Below, one piece after another: positions 30,679 to 41,318 of a DNA stretch of 41,754 nt. Origin of the DNA: Entamoeba histolytica HM-1:IMSS (lineage: Eukaryota > Evosea > Mastigamoebida > Endamoebidae); contig NW_001914935.1 in assembly GCF_000208925.1 (NCBI RefSeq), positions 7,653-49,406 on the forward strand, written 5' to 3'. Every line of letters begins with the position of its first letter. The first letter of the stretch is position 1. The position numbers were made by a program, and so were the translations under genes. A model generated the notes under the pieces. The model saw nothing but the letters and a program-made list of their open reading frames with translations, made no database searches and had not been told where the DNA came from.

Positions 30679-32291
30679 ATGTCGTCAATGGAAGTAGTGT
30701 CAATATTTTTATTATTGATATTAATACCAGAAAGTAATTGTTTACAGATAGATAGTCCGTGTATAGTTTGTCTAAAAATGATAAGAAAAGATTAGATTTG
30801 TTAAAAACTAACCAATAGACGGACATCCGAGTAGAAAATATTAAGTTTATTGAGAAAAAAGGAGTTGTTGGTTCAAAGTCTCAAATAGCGAAATTATGTT
30901 ATGATGATGTTCCAGAAAAAAATAGAAATGTTTTAGCTTATTCAACTCGTACCTCTTGTTATTTTCCTATTCCTTTATTTTACCAATTTTTTCAACGAAG
31001 AGAATTTCCTCGGTGTGGTACTTGTATTAAAATTAGTGGTCCTTCTTTAAAGCCAACAATTTGTACAATAGTTGGTGCAACAGTAATGAATGTAACAACA
31101 GAAGAAGAAAGATTATCATATTTAAGGACACTATTTGTTGATGAAGAAATGTTTCAACATTTATCAGGGTTTTATAATAATTATGGAGAAGGTTCATCAT
31201 TACCAGTTGTTGCACAGGTAGTTAATTGTCCATATAAAACAATTCCTTCTGCTGTAGTTAAATCAATAAAAGAAGAAGGAGATAATTATAATACAGAAGT
31301 TATTTTATTTAATACGAATGTTATTATTGATAAAATAGAACTTAGTGGGTCTTATTATTACTTAAATGCAACTTCATGTCTTTTTAATTTAATTATTCCA
31401 AAATCATTTACTTCAGGGACATTAAAATTATATGATTTTGTTGGTCATGCATTAGCACTTCCATTTAAATTAGAATTATCAACAATTCAAACTGCTTCAA
31501 GTTCATTACCAGGAAGTTTAAAAGAGAACTCATGTTATCTTCGATTAGAAACACAAATTCTTAATACTACAGAAATAGTAGATCCATATTTTTCATGGAA
31601 ATTATATGTTCATAGTCAATCAAATTATAAAGAAGTAAGTCAAATAGATTTAAAGAATCCAACAATTCAATTTGATAATGAAGTATATATATCTTTAGTC
31701 TTTCCTTATCCAGTAAAAGTTAGTAAACATTATTCTTATTTATATTCCGATTATTTTATTAATAATCCTTTAGTAAAAGAACCAGAATTTAAAACTTTTT
31801 CATTTATTGATTCAATTGAAAATTCAATTGAAACAAATTGTTTAAATTCATTTGCTTTAAATAAACAAGTATTTTTTGAAGATAATTATTATAGAATTAA
31901 AAGTCAATTAAGTATGAAAGTAGCTCGTTGTTATGCTCAAATAAATAATATTGTTGTTCATTATATAACAAATAAAAAGAATTCTGTTATCACTTTTAAT
32001 AATATGTTTCTTTATCCAATTAATGATTTAAATTTCACTAAATGTCCACTTGGTACTTTTCAATGTTCTTTTGAAGATGAATGTAATCCAACAAATTCAA
32101 CTATTAAACCAACTAATGGAGAACCTATTAAAAATTACTCTAAGGGTTGTGTCCCTTTTTGTGGTACTTGTAAATTTGGATTTTCTTGTAACAAAGCTGC
32201 AAAGTGTGTTAAGACAATTTCTTTAAATTTAAGAAATCAATCATTTGGTACTTTTCTTTTTGTAGCATTATTGTTAATTTTTATTATTTAA
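30679..32291 (+). CDS. Secreted or GPI-anchored surface protein, expansin-like pattern, two exons
   Basis: The coding sequence is join(30679..30765, 30819..32291), 519 residues. The 53-base intron runs GTTTGT to TAG in phase 0. Exon 1 is a signal peptide (MSSMEVVSIFLLLILIPESN). The N-terminal half follows an expansin-type order: a CGTCIKISGP motif (C95-C98) as in double-psi beta-barrels, a helix FVDEEMFQHLSGF, and VVAQVVNCP. A beta-rich second domain follows (VILFNTNVIIDKIELSGSYY). Near the C-terminus a cysteine-rich segment (CPLGTFQCSFEDEC, then CVPFCGTCKFGFSC) precedes a hydrophobic end (FGTFLFVALLLIFII) that fits a GPI-attachment signal. Expansins loosen polysaccharide walls without hydrolysis; a role on cyst wall or host/bacterial glycans is inference. 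The expansin assignment rests on pattern only. Confidence 0.7.
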
Positions 32292-32528
32292 ATTCTTTAT
32301 TTTATTTTTTTATGGTTTTGTATTTTTGGGTATTTTTTTTAATATGTTTGTTTTTATATTTTTTAATACATTGAATCTTGAATGTTCTAATTATTGTTTT
32401 TTTACTCTTTTTTTTCCAAATCTTCTTTTATTTTAAAATCATTCAAAAAAATAAAAATAAAATATGAAAGATTATTAAATTATTGATTTACAAAGTATCA
32501 AATGATGATTGAAATGGATCTCAAAATA

Positions 32529-34577
32529 TTACTTTTCAATTTTTTTTGAACTTTCTACTATGGACCCTTCATTATCTGAACTTCTTCCACTTGAAGAATT
32601 ACTTCTTTTTCTCATAAATGAAGGTATAAGGAAACTTAATTTAGTTGAACTTCTTGGACTTTCTTGTGGAGATTCTGTTTTTCTAGGAGAAATAACTGAG
32701 AAAATTCTCCTTCTTGGACTACTTCCTGTTGAATTTGAAAGTTCAGAAGATGAAGAAGATGACATAGATGAACCAGAATCATCACCATTAACTTTATTAA
32801 GAGTAGGAATTTTATAACTTTTTTTCTTTGATTTAGATTCTGTTGCTTCAATTGTACCCAATGATCCAGAATGCCCACATGATTTTGATCTTGATCTGTG
32901 AATTGGTTTATTAATTGTTTGACCATCAAATGAAACAGCACGAATTCTTCTTGGTGTATGACATTGTTTTTCTATTTTTGTTTGTGGAATCATTCTTTCC
33001 TTTTGGAAAACTAATGAAAGATTTTCAGGAGTCATTTCTTCTTCAAATGGACTTTCTTCAGTAATTAATGGAATATGTCCTTGTTCCAATTGTTTTAAAA
33101 ATGCTTTATAATAGTCTAATGGAGAATTAGTATTAATTCTATTTGAATTATATCCTAACTCTTGTAATCTATCTTCTTTCTTCTTATTATGTCTTTTCTT
33201 TGGAGTTTTTAGTTGTAAATTAGGCACTTTAGGTACTTTCACTTTCTTTTTTATATCCTTTTCTGATTTTAATTTTGCATTAAACAATGGATGAGCTAAT
33301 GCCTCTTGTGGAGTCAATCTATCTTCTGGTTTGTATGTTAAACATTTACTCAAAAAATCAAATAATGTAAGTCGTAATGTTGCAGGATCAACAGGAATTT
33401 TAGAAACATCTAAAATAATATTATGTAAATACACTAATTCCTTTAAACTCTTTTTCTTAAAGTAATCCTTTTCTTCAGGTAATTCTACACAATATTCTTC
33501 TTCAAATTCTTCATCATCTTTCAAAATATACTCAACAGTACCATCTAAATGGTCATATCTATTGAAATAATTTTCTGTTTTAGTTCCATTGATTAACATC
33601 TCTGCTGGAAGCATTCCAAGGAATTTAATTTGTTTTCTTAATAATCCTAATTCACTATTTGCAACAAATAATGGAATTCCAAAGAACATTTCTGCAACCA
33701 TACAACCAAAAGACCACATATCTATTGCACAATTATATCTATAACCAATACATACTTCTGGTGCACGATAAAATCTTGATTGGATATATGAATATAATGA
33801 ATAATTATCAAAACAACATGAACCAAGATCAATTAGTTTTAGTTTTGATGATATTCCTGTTAATAATATATTTTCTGGTTTAATGTCACAATGAATAATA
33901 CATGCTTGTTTACAAACAACAAGACATTCTAATATTTGTTTATTTAAAGTTTGAATAGTTGGTAATGAAAATCCAGATTTTTTGTTTAATTTCATTAATT
34001 CATATAATGAAGATCCAAGTAATTCTGTGACAATACAAAGATGATTACAATATAAAAAATGATCTAAGATTTCTACTATTTGTTTTTTTGTATCATAAAA
34101 TTTATTTAATAACAATAAAGCGGTAATTTCAAGCATTCCTTGTCTAAAATATGCTTTTTTATTTTTTAATATTTTAATAGCAACTTCTCTATCATGTTGA
34201 AGATCTTTACATTTAAATACTTGTCCAAATGTTCCTTGTCCTAATTTACTAATAACTTTATATTGTGTAATAACATTTGGATTCATTGAATATTCTTTTC
34301 CTTCAAATGATGTAGAAGTACCTAATATATCTCCAACACGTACAATTAATTCATAATTACTATTATCTAATCCATAATTATGCATTGGAGTTTTGGGTTC
34401 TGTAAGTATTAGAGTTGGAATATCAAGACAATGAAAGTTAGGACTAATATGTACATATGTTGATATTAATCGAGTGGTTTGTGCTTTAAGAATAGAAAAT
34501 GGTCTTCTTGTATAAGAAAAAATTAATGCTGTTCTATCAATGGGACAAAAAGCACTGTGAATAGAAGCAAGAGCCAT
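32529..34577 (-). CDS. DYRK/Yak1-type protein kinase
   Basis: 682 residues, one exon. An N-terminal region (1-105) contains NYGLDNSNYELIVRVGDIL, like the segment before the kinase in Yak1/DYRK proteins. The kinase spans about 106-430: GQGTFG loop (113-118), VAIK with Lys135, catalytic loop HCDIKPENI (Asp231), DLG instead of DFG (Asp250, as in several DYRK-group kinases), and the activation loop LYSYIQSRFYRAPE, where the second Tyr of Y-x-Y (Y264) is the autophosphorylated one. All catalytic residues are present. HCDIKPEN and YIQSRFYR are DYRK signatures. The C-terminal 250 residues are basic, then very S-rich, and likely disordered. Yak1-type kinases restrain growth under stress; that role here is inference. 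Confidence 0.9.
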   Translation of the reverse strand: MALASIHSAFCPIDRTALIFSYTRRPFSILKAQTTRLISTYVHISPNFHCLDIPTLILTEPKTPMHNYGLDNSNYELIVRVGDILGTSTSFEGKEYSMNPNVITQYKVISKLGQGTFGQVFKCKDLQHDREVAIKILKNKKAYFRQGMLEITALLLLNKFYDTKKQIVEILDHFLYCNHLCIVTELLGSSLYELMKLNKKSGFSLPTIQTLNKQILECLVVCKQACIIHCDIKPENILLTGISSKLKLIDLGSCCFDNYSLYSYIQSRFYRAPEVCIGYRYNCAIDMWSFGCMVAEMFFGIPLFVANSELGLLRKQIKFLGMLPAEMLINGTKTENYFNRYDHLDGTVEYILKDDEEFEEEYCVELPEEKDYFKKKSLKELVYLHNIILDVSKIPVDPATLRLTLFDFLSKCLTYKPEDRLTPQEALAHPLFNAKLKSEKDIKKKVKVPKVPNLQLKTPKKRHNKKKEDRLQELGYNSNRINTNSPLDYYKAFLKQLEQGHIPLITEESPFEEEMTPENLSLVFQKERMIPQTKIEKQCHTPRRIRAVSFDGQTINKPIHRSRSKSCGHSGSLGTIEATESKSKKKSYKIPTLNKVNGDDSGSSMSSSSSSELSNSTGSSPRRRIFSVISPRKTESPQESPRSSTKLSFLIPSFMRKRSNSSSGRSSDNEGSIVESSKKIEK

Positions 34578-35873
34578 TGGTACAGATAGTTTTTACAGTT
34601 TATTATTTTCTCCTTTTTTCGTTTATTTTTAGAAAGTATTAGTTTTATTCTCCCTTTTTATTGCCTTTTCTTTGGTTTCTTCTCAATGGTTTTACAATTT
34701 GACTGCCGTTAAAACAAAAATAAACTTAGAAGTACTCAAAAGAAATCAACCAAAAGAATGACACCATTCTAAAATGAGAATTGATGATGTAATAACTTTA
34801 TTTTTTTATTTTTCTTTGATGTGACTCATGAAAAAAAAATATTTTTCTACGAGTTGATTGTTTCACCATCAAAATTTATAGAACAATAAAATCAAACTAT
34901 GTGATAAAGTTATTGAAATTAATTGAGGAGTATATTTCAAATATTTTAAATAGACCTAGTTATGAGCGGAAACAAGTCAGAGTTGAAGAAAATAAAATTG
35001 ATGCGAGTGAACAACATTCTCTCATATATCAAAACTCAATAATTTTTTGTGTTATTTATTGATGAGATGAAATAGTTACGAATTTCCTCAATTCGTTTAG
35101 TTCTAATTTCTAAATTGATGAAATTTGGTACTTAAAACTTTTTTGATGTCATCAGAAACGATAAATTTTAACCTTGGTTAGTTCTCAAAAGTATTGAGTT
35201 TTACTTTTAAGTCTTATAATTTTCTAATACATTAGTTTCTTTCTTTTTGGTGTAATTACAAAAAGAAGAATGGGAGTTGTTTTGAAGCATATACACTAAG
35301 TTAAATTTAGAACTCACAAAAACAAGACAAAAACAATATCTATCTACTTGAGAAGATTAAAAAGAACTAACAAACAAATAAATAAATAAATAAAATAATA
35401 ACAAAGTGTTATTAGACTCTCATTAACAAACAATCTTGAATTTTTATGTATATAGTTTTAGGAACAGAAAATCTTCTTTTAAAAAAGAGTTAATAAATAA
35501 TGGATTAATGGTTATTACATTTTAAATAATCAATTTTCTCATTACAAATATATATTAATGTTGAATAAAGTGATTAAGTAATGACAGTCTAATAATGATT
35601 TTTTTTAATTAATAAATATCCTTTAAAATGATAAGACTAAAAACAATTCAAAATTTCATATTAAATTTAATAAACAAAAAGGTTCTATAATGATTTAATC
35701 CACAAAAGATATATCAATAAATTTTTGGTATTTTGTTTTCTCAACGTAGTTTGATTCAATAAATAAATATAGAAATTGAAGCATTAATACAAGAACTATT
35801 AAAATAATAAAATAAAAAATAAATAAAAAAAATAAAAAAAGAGAAAAACTAAAAATGAATCTTAAAATTACTA
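34578..35873. other. Intergenic, about 1.3 kb, no gene seen
   Basis: This lies between the divergent DYRK-type kinase and tetraspanin genes. It is A/T-rich, with a short AAAT microsatellite (about five units near 35377) and A-rich runs just before the tetraspanin start. No open frame of weight, tRNA or recognised repeat was seen. Confidence 0.6.
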
Positions 35874-36553
35874 ATGGAAAAACAACGAATATATAACCTT
35901 TCACTTCTTGTTCTTGGAGTTGTTGTTGTTCTTGCTTCAACAGCATTAATCTTTTTAACAATATTTGGTCCAATAAGAAAAATGCCAAATACTAATAAAT
36001 TGAATAGTTCAGATTTAAAATTCTATAGTAAAACAGTCTTTATGTTAATAATGATTTCTCTTGCTGTTCTCTTTATGGTAGCAGGTGGAATGATGATTGC
36101 TACTTCTTTTGTTCAAAAAGATTGGATGTGTTTGCTTTCATACATTGTAATTGGTTTAGGTGTTATGTGTGCTTTCTCCTTCGGTGTCTACTTTGCTGTT
36201 ACTTATGGTTCTTTTGTTAAAACAACAAATACCTCTTTAAAAACATTAGCCCATTGGGAAGATATTGTTTGTTCTTCTTTTCTTTTATTTCCTTTTTTTT
36301 ATTTCTAACTATTCTTTAGTTTGATTGTTGTGGTTGGAATGAATATCGTTCAATGCCTCCTTGTGCTTCTGCTAGTGGCTCTACTTCTAGAATTACTTGT
36401 AAAACTGTCACACAACCTATTGCAGGTGCTTCTCTTCAAAATCTTATTGTTGGGTTCTCTTTCTTCCTTCTTCTTGTTGTTGGTATTATCTTCATTTATT
36501 TAATCGGTGGTTCTTTAAATTCAAATGCTGGTTATAACAAACTCGACCAATAA
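35874..36553 (+). CDS. Tetraspanin, two exons
   Basis: The coding sequence is join(35874..36266, 36320..36553), 208 residues. The 53-base intron runs GTTTGT to TAG in phase 0. Four membrane spans are seen: about 10-32, 55-78, 86-110 and 172-195. The large extracellular loop between spans 3 and 4 holds the CCG motif (FDCCGWNEY, C134-C135-G136) and two more cysteines (PPCA and ITCK), the classic tetraspanin set for two disulfides. The CCG motif lies just after the splice site, so an unspliced reading loses it. Tetraspanins organise membrane microdomains with adhesion proteins. The length is a little below the usual 220-280. Partners are unknown. Confidence 0.92.
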
Positions 36554-36744
36554 ATCAGTTTTTCATTATTTATTTTTTGTTTTTCTTCTTTTTAAATAAC
36601 ATATTCCTCTTCTTTATTTAAGTTTTTTGTTTTTTATTTGCATTATTATTACTAAAAATAGATTTATAAATTTTTTTTTTGATTAAACATCATTCCATCT
36701 AATATTTATAGCAATTCATTGATCTGTTTTTTATTATTCGACCA

Positions 36745-38532
36745 ATGAGTAAACTACACTTAGAAATTATGTTTGATAATCTCTTTAAAGCAATTGAGTG
36801 TGCAAGAACTTTAAGTCAAGAACAAGAACGTCGAAACAGTAAATATCGAGATTATTACATTAACAAGATAAATGAAAAAATTGAAAATGTAAATCAATGT
36901 ATTAATTCGTTAAAATACAGTACTAAACAAATAGACAGTTATAGTGGATGGAATAAGTTCTGTAATAATATTTATGATTCTTTAAAAGAAATATTAAAAA
37001 AAAAATTCTTAGAATTAGTTGAAGGAAACCATGATTTTATAATTAGTTTTAGTAAAGAGAAAATAGTCACATCTTCTATAAACGAAGGAACGTACAACAA
37101 AGTAAAGGATGTGTTAAATCTCTGTCTTGTTTTTAGTACTTCAAATTCTTTTAATAGAGAATTTAAGTTAGAAAAAACTGCACCAGTGTCATATTCTACA
37201 TATCGTAATGAACAACAAAAAAAGGATCAGATTATTCAAAATTGGAATAGAGCAGTACAAATCTCTAATGAAATAAAAAAAGAAGTAGATAAAGACACAC
37301 ACAAACAAGAAGGTTCAGGAATACCCTCATTTTTTAATGGCTTATTAGGTAAATCTACTTCTAAGAAGGGATCACCAGAAGAATTATCCAAAGAGATTAA
37401 TGAACAGTTAGAAAGAATGTTTGAACAATATGGCAATTTAATTGATAAAATAACATCTGATTACAAAGAATATAATAAAGACATAGATAATACTCATGAT
37501 GAATCAAAACAACAAGAAATCCAATGGAGAAATGAATTAGATAATGTCAAAAGAAGGTTAGCAGCAGAAGAAAGACTTAAAAAAGAATCAGAAATAGAAG
37601 GATTTAAAAAAGCTATGAAAGAATTAAAAAAAGAGAATGGAGAATTAAAAAAAGAGAATGAAACTATCAGACAAGAAATTAATGAATATAGAATATATGT
37701 ACCAACATTTATTTGTAACTGTTTTAAAGAAATAATGAATTCTCATGGAATTGAATATAATGTAAATCCTCAAAGTCAAACAGAGAATATTACTATGTAT
37801 GTCGACCCATCTGAATTTGAAAAAGAAATATTTACTGTTGAGTTGCCGAGAATAGTTGTAAAGAATAATGTAAACATCACTATTGAAAAAGAGAATTATG
37901 ATGTATCTCCAAAGGAAGAAAACGAAATAACCCTCATTGAGAGAGGGTCTGAAATAAATGGTACTTATCTTAATAGGATTATTATAATCAAAAAACAAAA
38001 AATCACTCAAGAAAACATAGATGTTTCTCTTACATCAAAGCATATAGAACAAGGATATTATAAGTATCCATATACATCACCTGATGGACAGGTTAAACTT
38101 CAATTTATATTGCCAGTAGACAAAGACATTAAAGATGGTACTAAATTCTTATTTAAATCAGAAGGTTATGCTCTTTGTATCACTGTCTATCTACAAGACA
38201 ATACATCTAACTTGAAAGAATCAGGAGATAATGACTCTGAAAATACTAAAGATGTTAATGGTAGTGATTACCAAGTAACAGAAATAAATGGTTCTGAACA
38301 ACTGAAACAACCAGGTGATACGAGTGATTTTAGTACAAATAAGGTTCAAAGTGAAAATTCAAATAGTTTAGAGTCTAGTCAAACTGACGATAACACCAAC
38401 CCTCCTTCTGAACCAACTCACACTCCAAGCATGTCTATGGATGAGTCTCCAAATGAGAAAACAACATCATTTACAAACATGGAAGAAGAAAGTGTTATAA
38501 ACCACGAAAAATGGGATTCCCAATTATTTTGA
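36745..38532 (+). CDS. Coiled-coil protein with possible DnaJ C-terminal-like domain
   Basis: 595 residues, one exon, ATG at 36745 (MSKLHLEIMFDNLFKAIECA). Residues 1-200 are helical and polar. A coiled coil lies at about 255-315 (RRLAAEERLKKESEIEGFKK, then KELKKENGELKKENETIRQE). Residues about 330-480 are beta-rich. The stretch near 435-480 (YTSPDGQVKLQFILPVDKDI, then DGTKFLFKSEGYAL) resembles the C-terminal substrate-binding domain of DnaJ/Hsp40 proteins (their 'DGkvklkip...GtvfrlkgkG' strand pattern). There is no J-domain HPD motif. The last 110 residues are S/T/E/N-rich and disordered. This could be a co-chaperone-like client-binding scaffold; the call is tentative. Confidence 0.68.
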   Translation: MSKLHLEIMFDNLFKAIECARTLSQEQERRNSKYRDYYINKINEKIENVNQCINSLKYSTKQIDSYSGWNKFCNNIYDSLKEILKKKFLELVEGNHDFIISFSKEKIVTSSINEGTYNKVKDVLNLCLVFSTSNSFNREFKLEKTAPVSYSTYRNEQQKKDQIIQNWNRAVQISNEIKKEVDKDTHKQEGSGIPSFFNGLLGKSTSKKGSPEELSKEINEQLERMFEQYGNLIDKITSDYKEYNKDIDNTHDESKQQEIQWRNELDNVKRRLAAEERLKKESEIEGFKKAMKELKKENGELKKENETIRQEINEYRIYVPTFICNCFKEIMNSHGIEYNVNPQSQTENITMYVDPSEFEKEIFTVELPRIVVKNNVNITIEKENYDVSPKEENEITLIERGSEINGTYLNRIIIIKKQKITQENIDVSLTSKHIEQGYYKYPYTSPDGQVKLQFILPVDKDIKDGTKFLFKSEGYALCITVYLQDNTSNLKESGDNDSENTKDVNGSDYQVTEINGSEQLKQPGDTSDFSTNKVQSENSNSLESSQTDDNTNPPSEPTHTPSMSMDESPNEKTTSFTNMEEESVINHEKWDSQLF

Positions 38533-38627
38533 ATTAAAGATATATTAAACAAAAATAATTTAATTCATTTAGTAATTTACTGTTTAGTCATTATTAATAC
38601 ATATTCAAACAATACATTGGAATATAA

Positions 38628-39101
38628 AATAAATTATATTTATATATAATTGATACTGTTCATTCATTAGGTCATTGGGATGATGATATTATTGAGAATG
38701 ACTCTTCTTATGATGAAGTTGAAGATACTTTTATTGATAATGGTATGAAATCTTGTGTCACTGAAGTAACAACTTGTCTCAGTCAGAGTCATTCACAATG
38801 GAATATTATTCAACCACCAAAACAATTTAATACAAATCCACTCCAATGTGTAGAACATCAAAAAACACTTGATTACCCAACACTAGAACAATGTGTTCAA
38901 TCAGTGATTCTTAATTCTAACACAAAAACTATTTCATTTGAAACAATATACAACCAAACACTTCTTCAATTATCATCTAAATTACATCCAGAAGCTACTA
39001 TTCATTATGTTTTTGTAGTGACATTGATATTAGCAAATAAGAAACAGTATCATCTCTTAAACCCATCAATAAATCAATTATCAGTGAAAATCATTGACTA
39101 A
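38628..39101 (+). CDS. Condensin CAP-H (Barren)-like C-terminal fragment
   Basis: From the ATG at 38745 the product is 118 residues. The frame is open back to 38628 without an ATG, and the sequence TTCATTAG at 38663-38670 could be a 3' splice site. Residues from about 50 on (QCVQSVILNSNTKTISFETI, then HYVFVVTLILANKKQYHLLN) fit the C-terminal winged-helix end of kleisin CAP-H/Brn1, which binds the SMC4 head in condensin. Full CAP-H proteins have about 700 residues, and the rest is not found upstream, where an unrelated gene ends at 38532. So this is a truncated copy, a pseudogene, or a gene with a very distant or missed 5' exon. The stop at 39099-39101 fits the family C-terminus. Confidence 0.5.
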   Translation, partial: NKLYLYIIDTVHSLGHWDDDIIENDSSYDEVEDTFIDNGMKSCVTEVTTCLSQSHSQWNIIQPPKQFNTNPLQCVEHQKTLDYPTLEQCVQSVILNSNTKTISFETIYNQTLLQLSSKLHPEATIHYVFVVTLILANKKQYHLLNPSINQLSVKIID

Positions 39102-39735
39102 TTCATTCATTTAGAATTTATGATAGAAGGGATTTAACATTATTTGTGCAATTTCAAAAAGGAATTGATATTTTAAAACGAAAAAAAACAGTTTAGTATT
39201 TTTAGACATCAATTACAAATAAAGATTTTGACTTTTTCATTTTTGAAAAGGACATTTTTGAGCTGTTGGCATGTTGTAGAAATGACTCGAAGTTCTTCTA
39301 TAATTAAACAAGTCATTCAACAGTTAAAAAAAGTCCAGATTTATTTCAAGTTCATTTTGACAGGACATTCAATCTTGTTGTAAATCGTCATGTTTTTATT
39401 TCAAGAAAGCATTGAACTAACTTTATTGGTCAAGTCAAGCAAGGTATTGTTTATCTCAAAGACTATCTGTTCTCTGTAGTACTTCATTAGTCCGTCCATG
39501 AGAACCATCAAAATTGAAAACCCTAACCGAACCCTAGAAATTTTCTAAAAATAAGAAATAAGAATAATCCCGAAAGGACATAACCAAAGAATGTAAGAAA
39601 TGAAGAAAATGAAGAGGAATGATTAAGTTAAATTCATTCACAAAGAAAAGGAATGAACAACAGAATTTTTTTGAAGAAGAAACCCTCCAGGAATATTTAA
39701 AGAGAATAAGAAACTAAAAAAGTTCAAAGAAGAAA
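39102..39735. other. Intergenic, upstream of S-adenosylmethionine synthetase
   Basis: About 630 bases, less A/T-extreme than other intergenic parts. It holds a short CCCTAACCGAACCCTAG stretch near 39522 and the MAT promoter at its right end. No open frame of weight was seen. Confidence 0.5.
39693..39702 (+). promoter_or_regulatory. TATA-like core promoter element of the MAT gene
   Basis: ATATTTAAAG differs at one base from the Entamoeba consensus GTATTTAAA(G/C). It ends 33 bases before the ATG at 39736, which is the expected distance given the very short 5' leaders in this genus. Confidence 0.6.
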
Positions 39736-40929
39736 ATGGCAAAGAGATTTTTCTTTACATCGGAAAGTGTTTCTGGAGGACATCCAGATAAAATGTGTGA
39801 TCAAATCTCCGATGCTATTCTTGATGCATGCCTTGCACAAGATCCAAAATCACATGTTGCATGTGAAACAGCAACAAAAACAGGACTTATTTTAGTTCTT
39901 GGAGAAATTACTACTAATGCAGTTATTGATATTCCAAAGATTGTAAGAGGAGTTGTTAAATCTATTGGATATGATGATACAAATAAAGGATTTGATTATC
40001 AAACATGTTCAGTTCTTTCATGTGTTGAACAACAAAGTCAAGATATTGCTAAAGGAGTTCATGTTGAAAAGAAAGAAGAAGATATTGGAGCAGGAGATCA
40101 AGGAATTATGTTTGGATATGCTACTGATGAAAGTAAAGAAATGATGCCATTAACACATGTTTTAAGTACAAAATTAATTTTAAGACTTCAAGAATGTAGA
40201 GAAAAAGGAATTTTACCATGGCTTAGACCCGATTCGAAATCACAAGTTACATTAGAATATGAAGAAGTTGAAGGACATTTAAAACCAATTAGAGTTCATA
40301 CTATTGTTATTTCAACACAACATGCAGACAATGTAAGTAATGAAGAAATTGCAAAAGGATTAGAAGAAGAAGTTACACAAAAAGTTATTCCAAAAGAACT
40401 TATGGATGATAAAATGTTAAGATATTATAATCCAAGTGGAAGATTTGTTATTGGAGGACCAATGGGAGATGCAGGATTAACAGGAAGAAAGATTATTGTA
40501 GATACATATGGAGGATGGGGAGCACATGGAGGAGGAGCATTCTCAGGAAAAGATTCAAGCAAAGTTGATAGATCAGGAGCATATTGTGCAAGATGGATTG
40601 CTAAGAGTTTAGTTCATGCAGGACTTTGTCATAGAGTTCTTGTTCAATTAAGTTATGCTATTGGTGTTTCACATCCATTAAGTATTAATGTAAATACATA
40701 TGGAACTGGAATTTGTGATGAATCAATATTGGTTGATATTGTTAATAAGAACTTTGATATGAGACCAGGAATGATTATTAAAGAATTAGGATTAACAAGA
40801 CCAATTTTCCAAAAGACAGCAGTTGGAGGACATTTTGGAAGAAATGATCCAGATTTCAAATGGGAATTTCCAAAGGAATTAGAAATTCCAGCTGAACTTA
40901 AACCAAAATTGTTGAAGAATGAACCATAA
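39736..40929 (+). CDS. MAT: S-adenosylmethionine synthetase (methionine adenosyltransferase)
   Basis: 397 residues, one exon, full family length. Motifs in order: [20 protein letters not shown] near the N-terminus (ATP and metal site), [15 protein letters not shown] at about 117-131 (adenine-binding hexapeptide GAGDQG), and the glycine-rich loop [19 protein letters not shown] near 266. The enzyme makes S-adenosylmethionine from methionine and ATP in the cytosol, feeding methylation and polyamine-related pathways. Codon use is strongly biased (GGA, CCA, AGA), as in highly expressed Entamoeba genes. A close TATA-like element upstream supports the start. I see no defect in any motif. Confidence 0.97.
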   Translation: MAKRFFFTSESVSGGHPDKMCDQISDAILDACLAQDPKSHVACETATKTGLILVLGEITTNAVIDIPKIVRGVVKSIGYDDTNKGFDYQTCSVLSCVEQQSQDIAKGVHVEKKEEDIGAGDQGIMFGYATDESKEMMPLTHVLSTKLILRLQECREKGILPWLRPDSKSQVTLEYEEVEGHLKPIRVHTIVISTQHADNVSNEEIAKGLEEEVTQKVIPKELMDDKMLRYYNPSGRFVIGGPMGDAGLTGRKIIVDTYGGWGAHGGGAFSGKDSSKVDRSGAYCARWIAKSLVHAGLCHRVLVQLSYAIGVSHPLSINVNTYGTGICDESILVDIVNKNFDMRPGMIIKELGLTRPIFQKTAVGGHFGRNDPDFKWEFPKELEIPAELKPKLLKNEP

Positions 40930-41318
40930 ATTGAATACTTTTTAATCCATATTTTTGATTATTTCAACAAATAAATTGAATTTTACTTTCTTAACCATTA
41001 ATTTAAATTATTCTAAATCATCAAACAACTTTTATTTTATTGCTACATAATCTTTTTAATACTTCTTAATTGTGTTAAATTGGTTTAAATAAGGAAAAAT
41101 TTTTCTATAATTCTTTTTGAACAATCAGTGTTTGTTTGTCAATTCTTTCATAACTAATAAGTCTCAAATCAATTCTTTGCTATTCCAATACAATACTAAT
41201 TCATTGAAAAGAGAGATGCAAAGTGATGTTGTGAAAATACCATCTTAATAATTACAAAAAGAATAAAAAGAATAAAAGGAACTTAAAACTATAGTTTTAC
41301 TATAGTCAGTCAAAATAA
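40930..41318. other. Intergenic with inverted repeat before the small gene
   Basis: A/T-rich. It holds the 3' end of MAT and the upstream region of the 100-residue protein, including the inverted repeat at 41288-41306. No further gene was seen. Confidence 0.5.
41288..41306. promoter_or_regulatory. Inverted repeat just upstream of the 100-residue gene
   Basis: ACTATAG-TTTTA-CTATAGT: two perfect 7-base arms around a 5-base centre, ending 12 bases before the ATG at 41319. It could be a protein-binding operator or a hairpin in the 5' leader. A GGAACT motif lies just before it (41279-41284). Confidence 0.45.

Noticed and set aside
35377..35397. AAAT microsatellite
   Set aside because: About five units, common in DNA this rich in A and T.
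38533..38745. Joining the 595-residue coiled-coil gene to the CAP-H-like frame as one spliced gene
   Set aside because: No GTTTGT donor was found near the end of the first gene, and the two products have unrelated character.
39522..39540. CCCTAACCGAACCCTAG, which looks like telomere repeat
   Set aside because: Only two imperfect units, internal and followed by a normal promoter and gene; likely chance.
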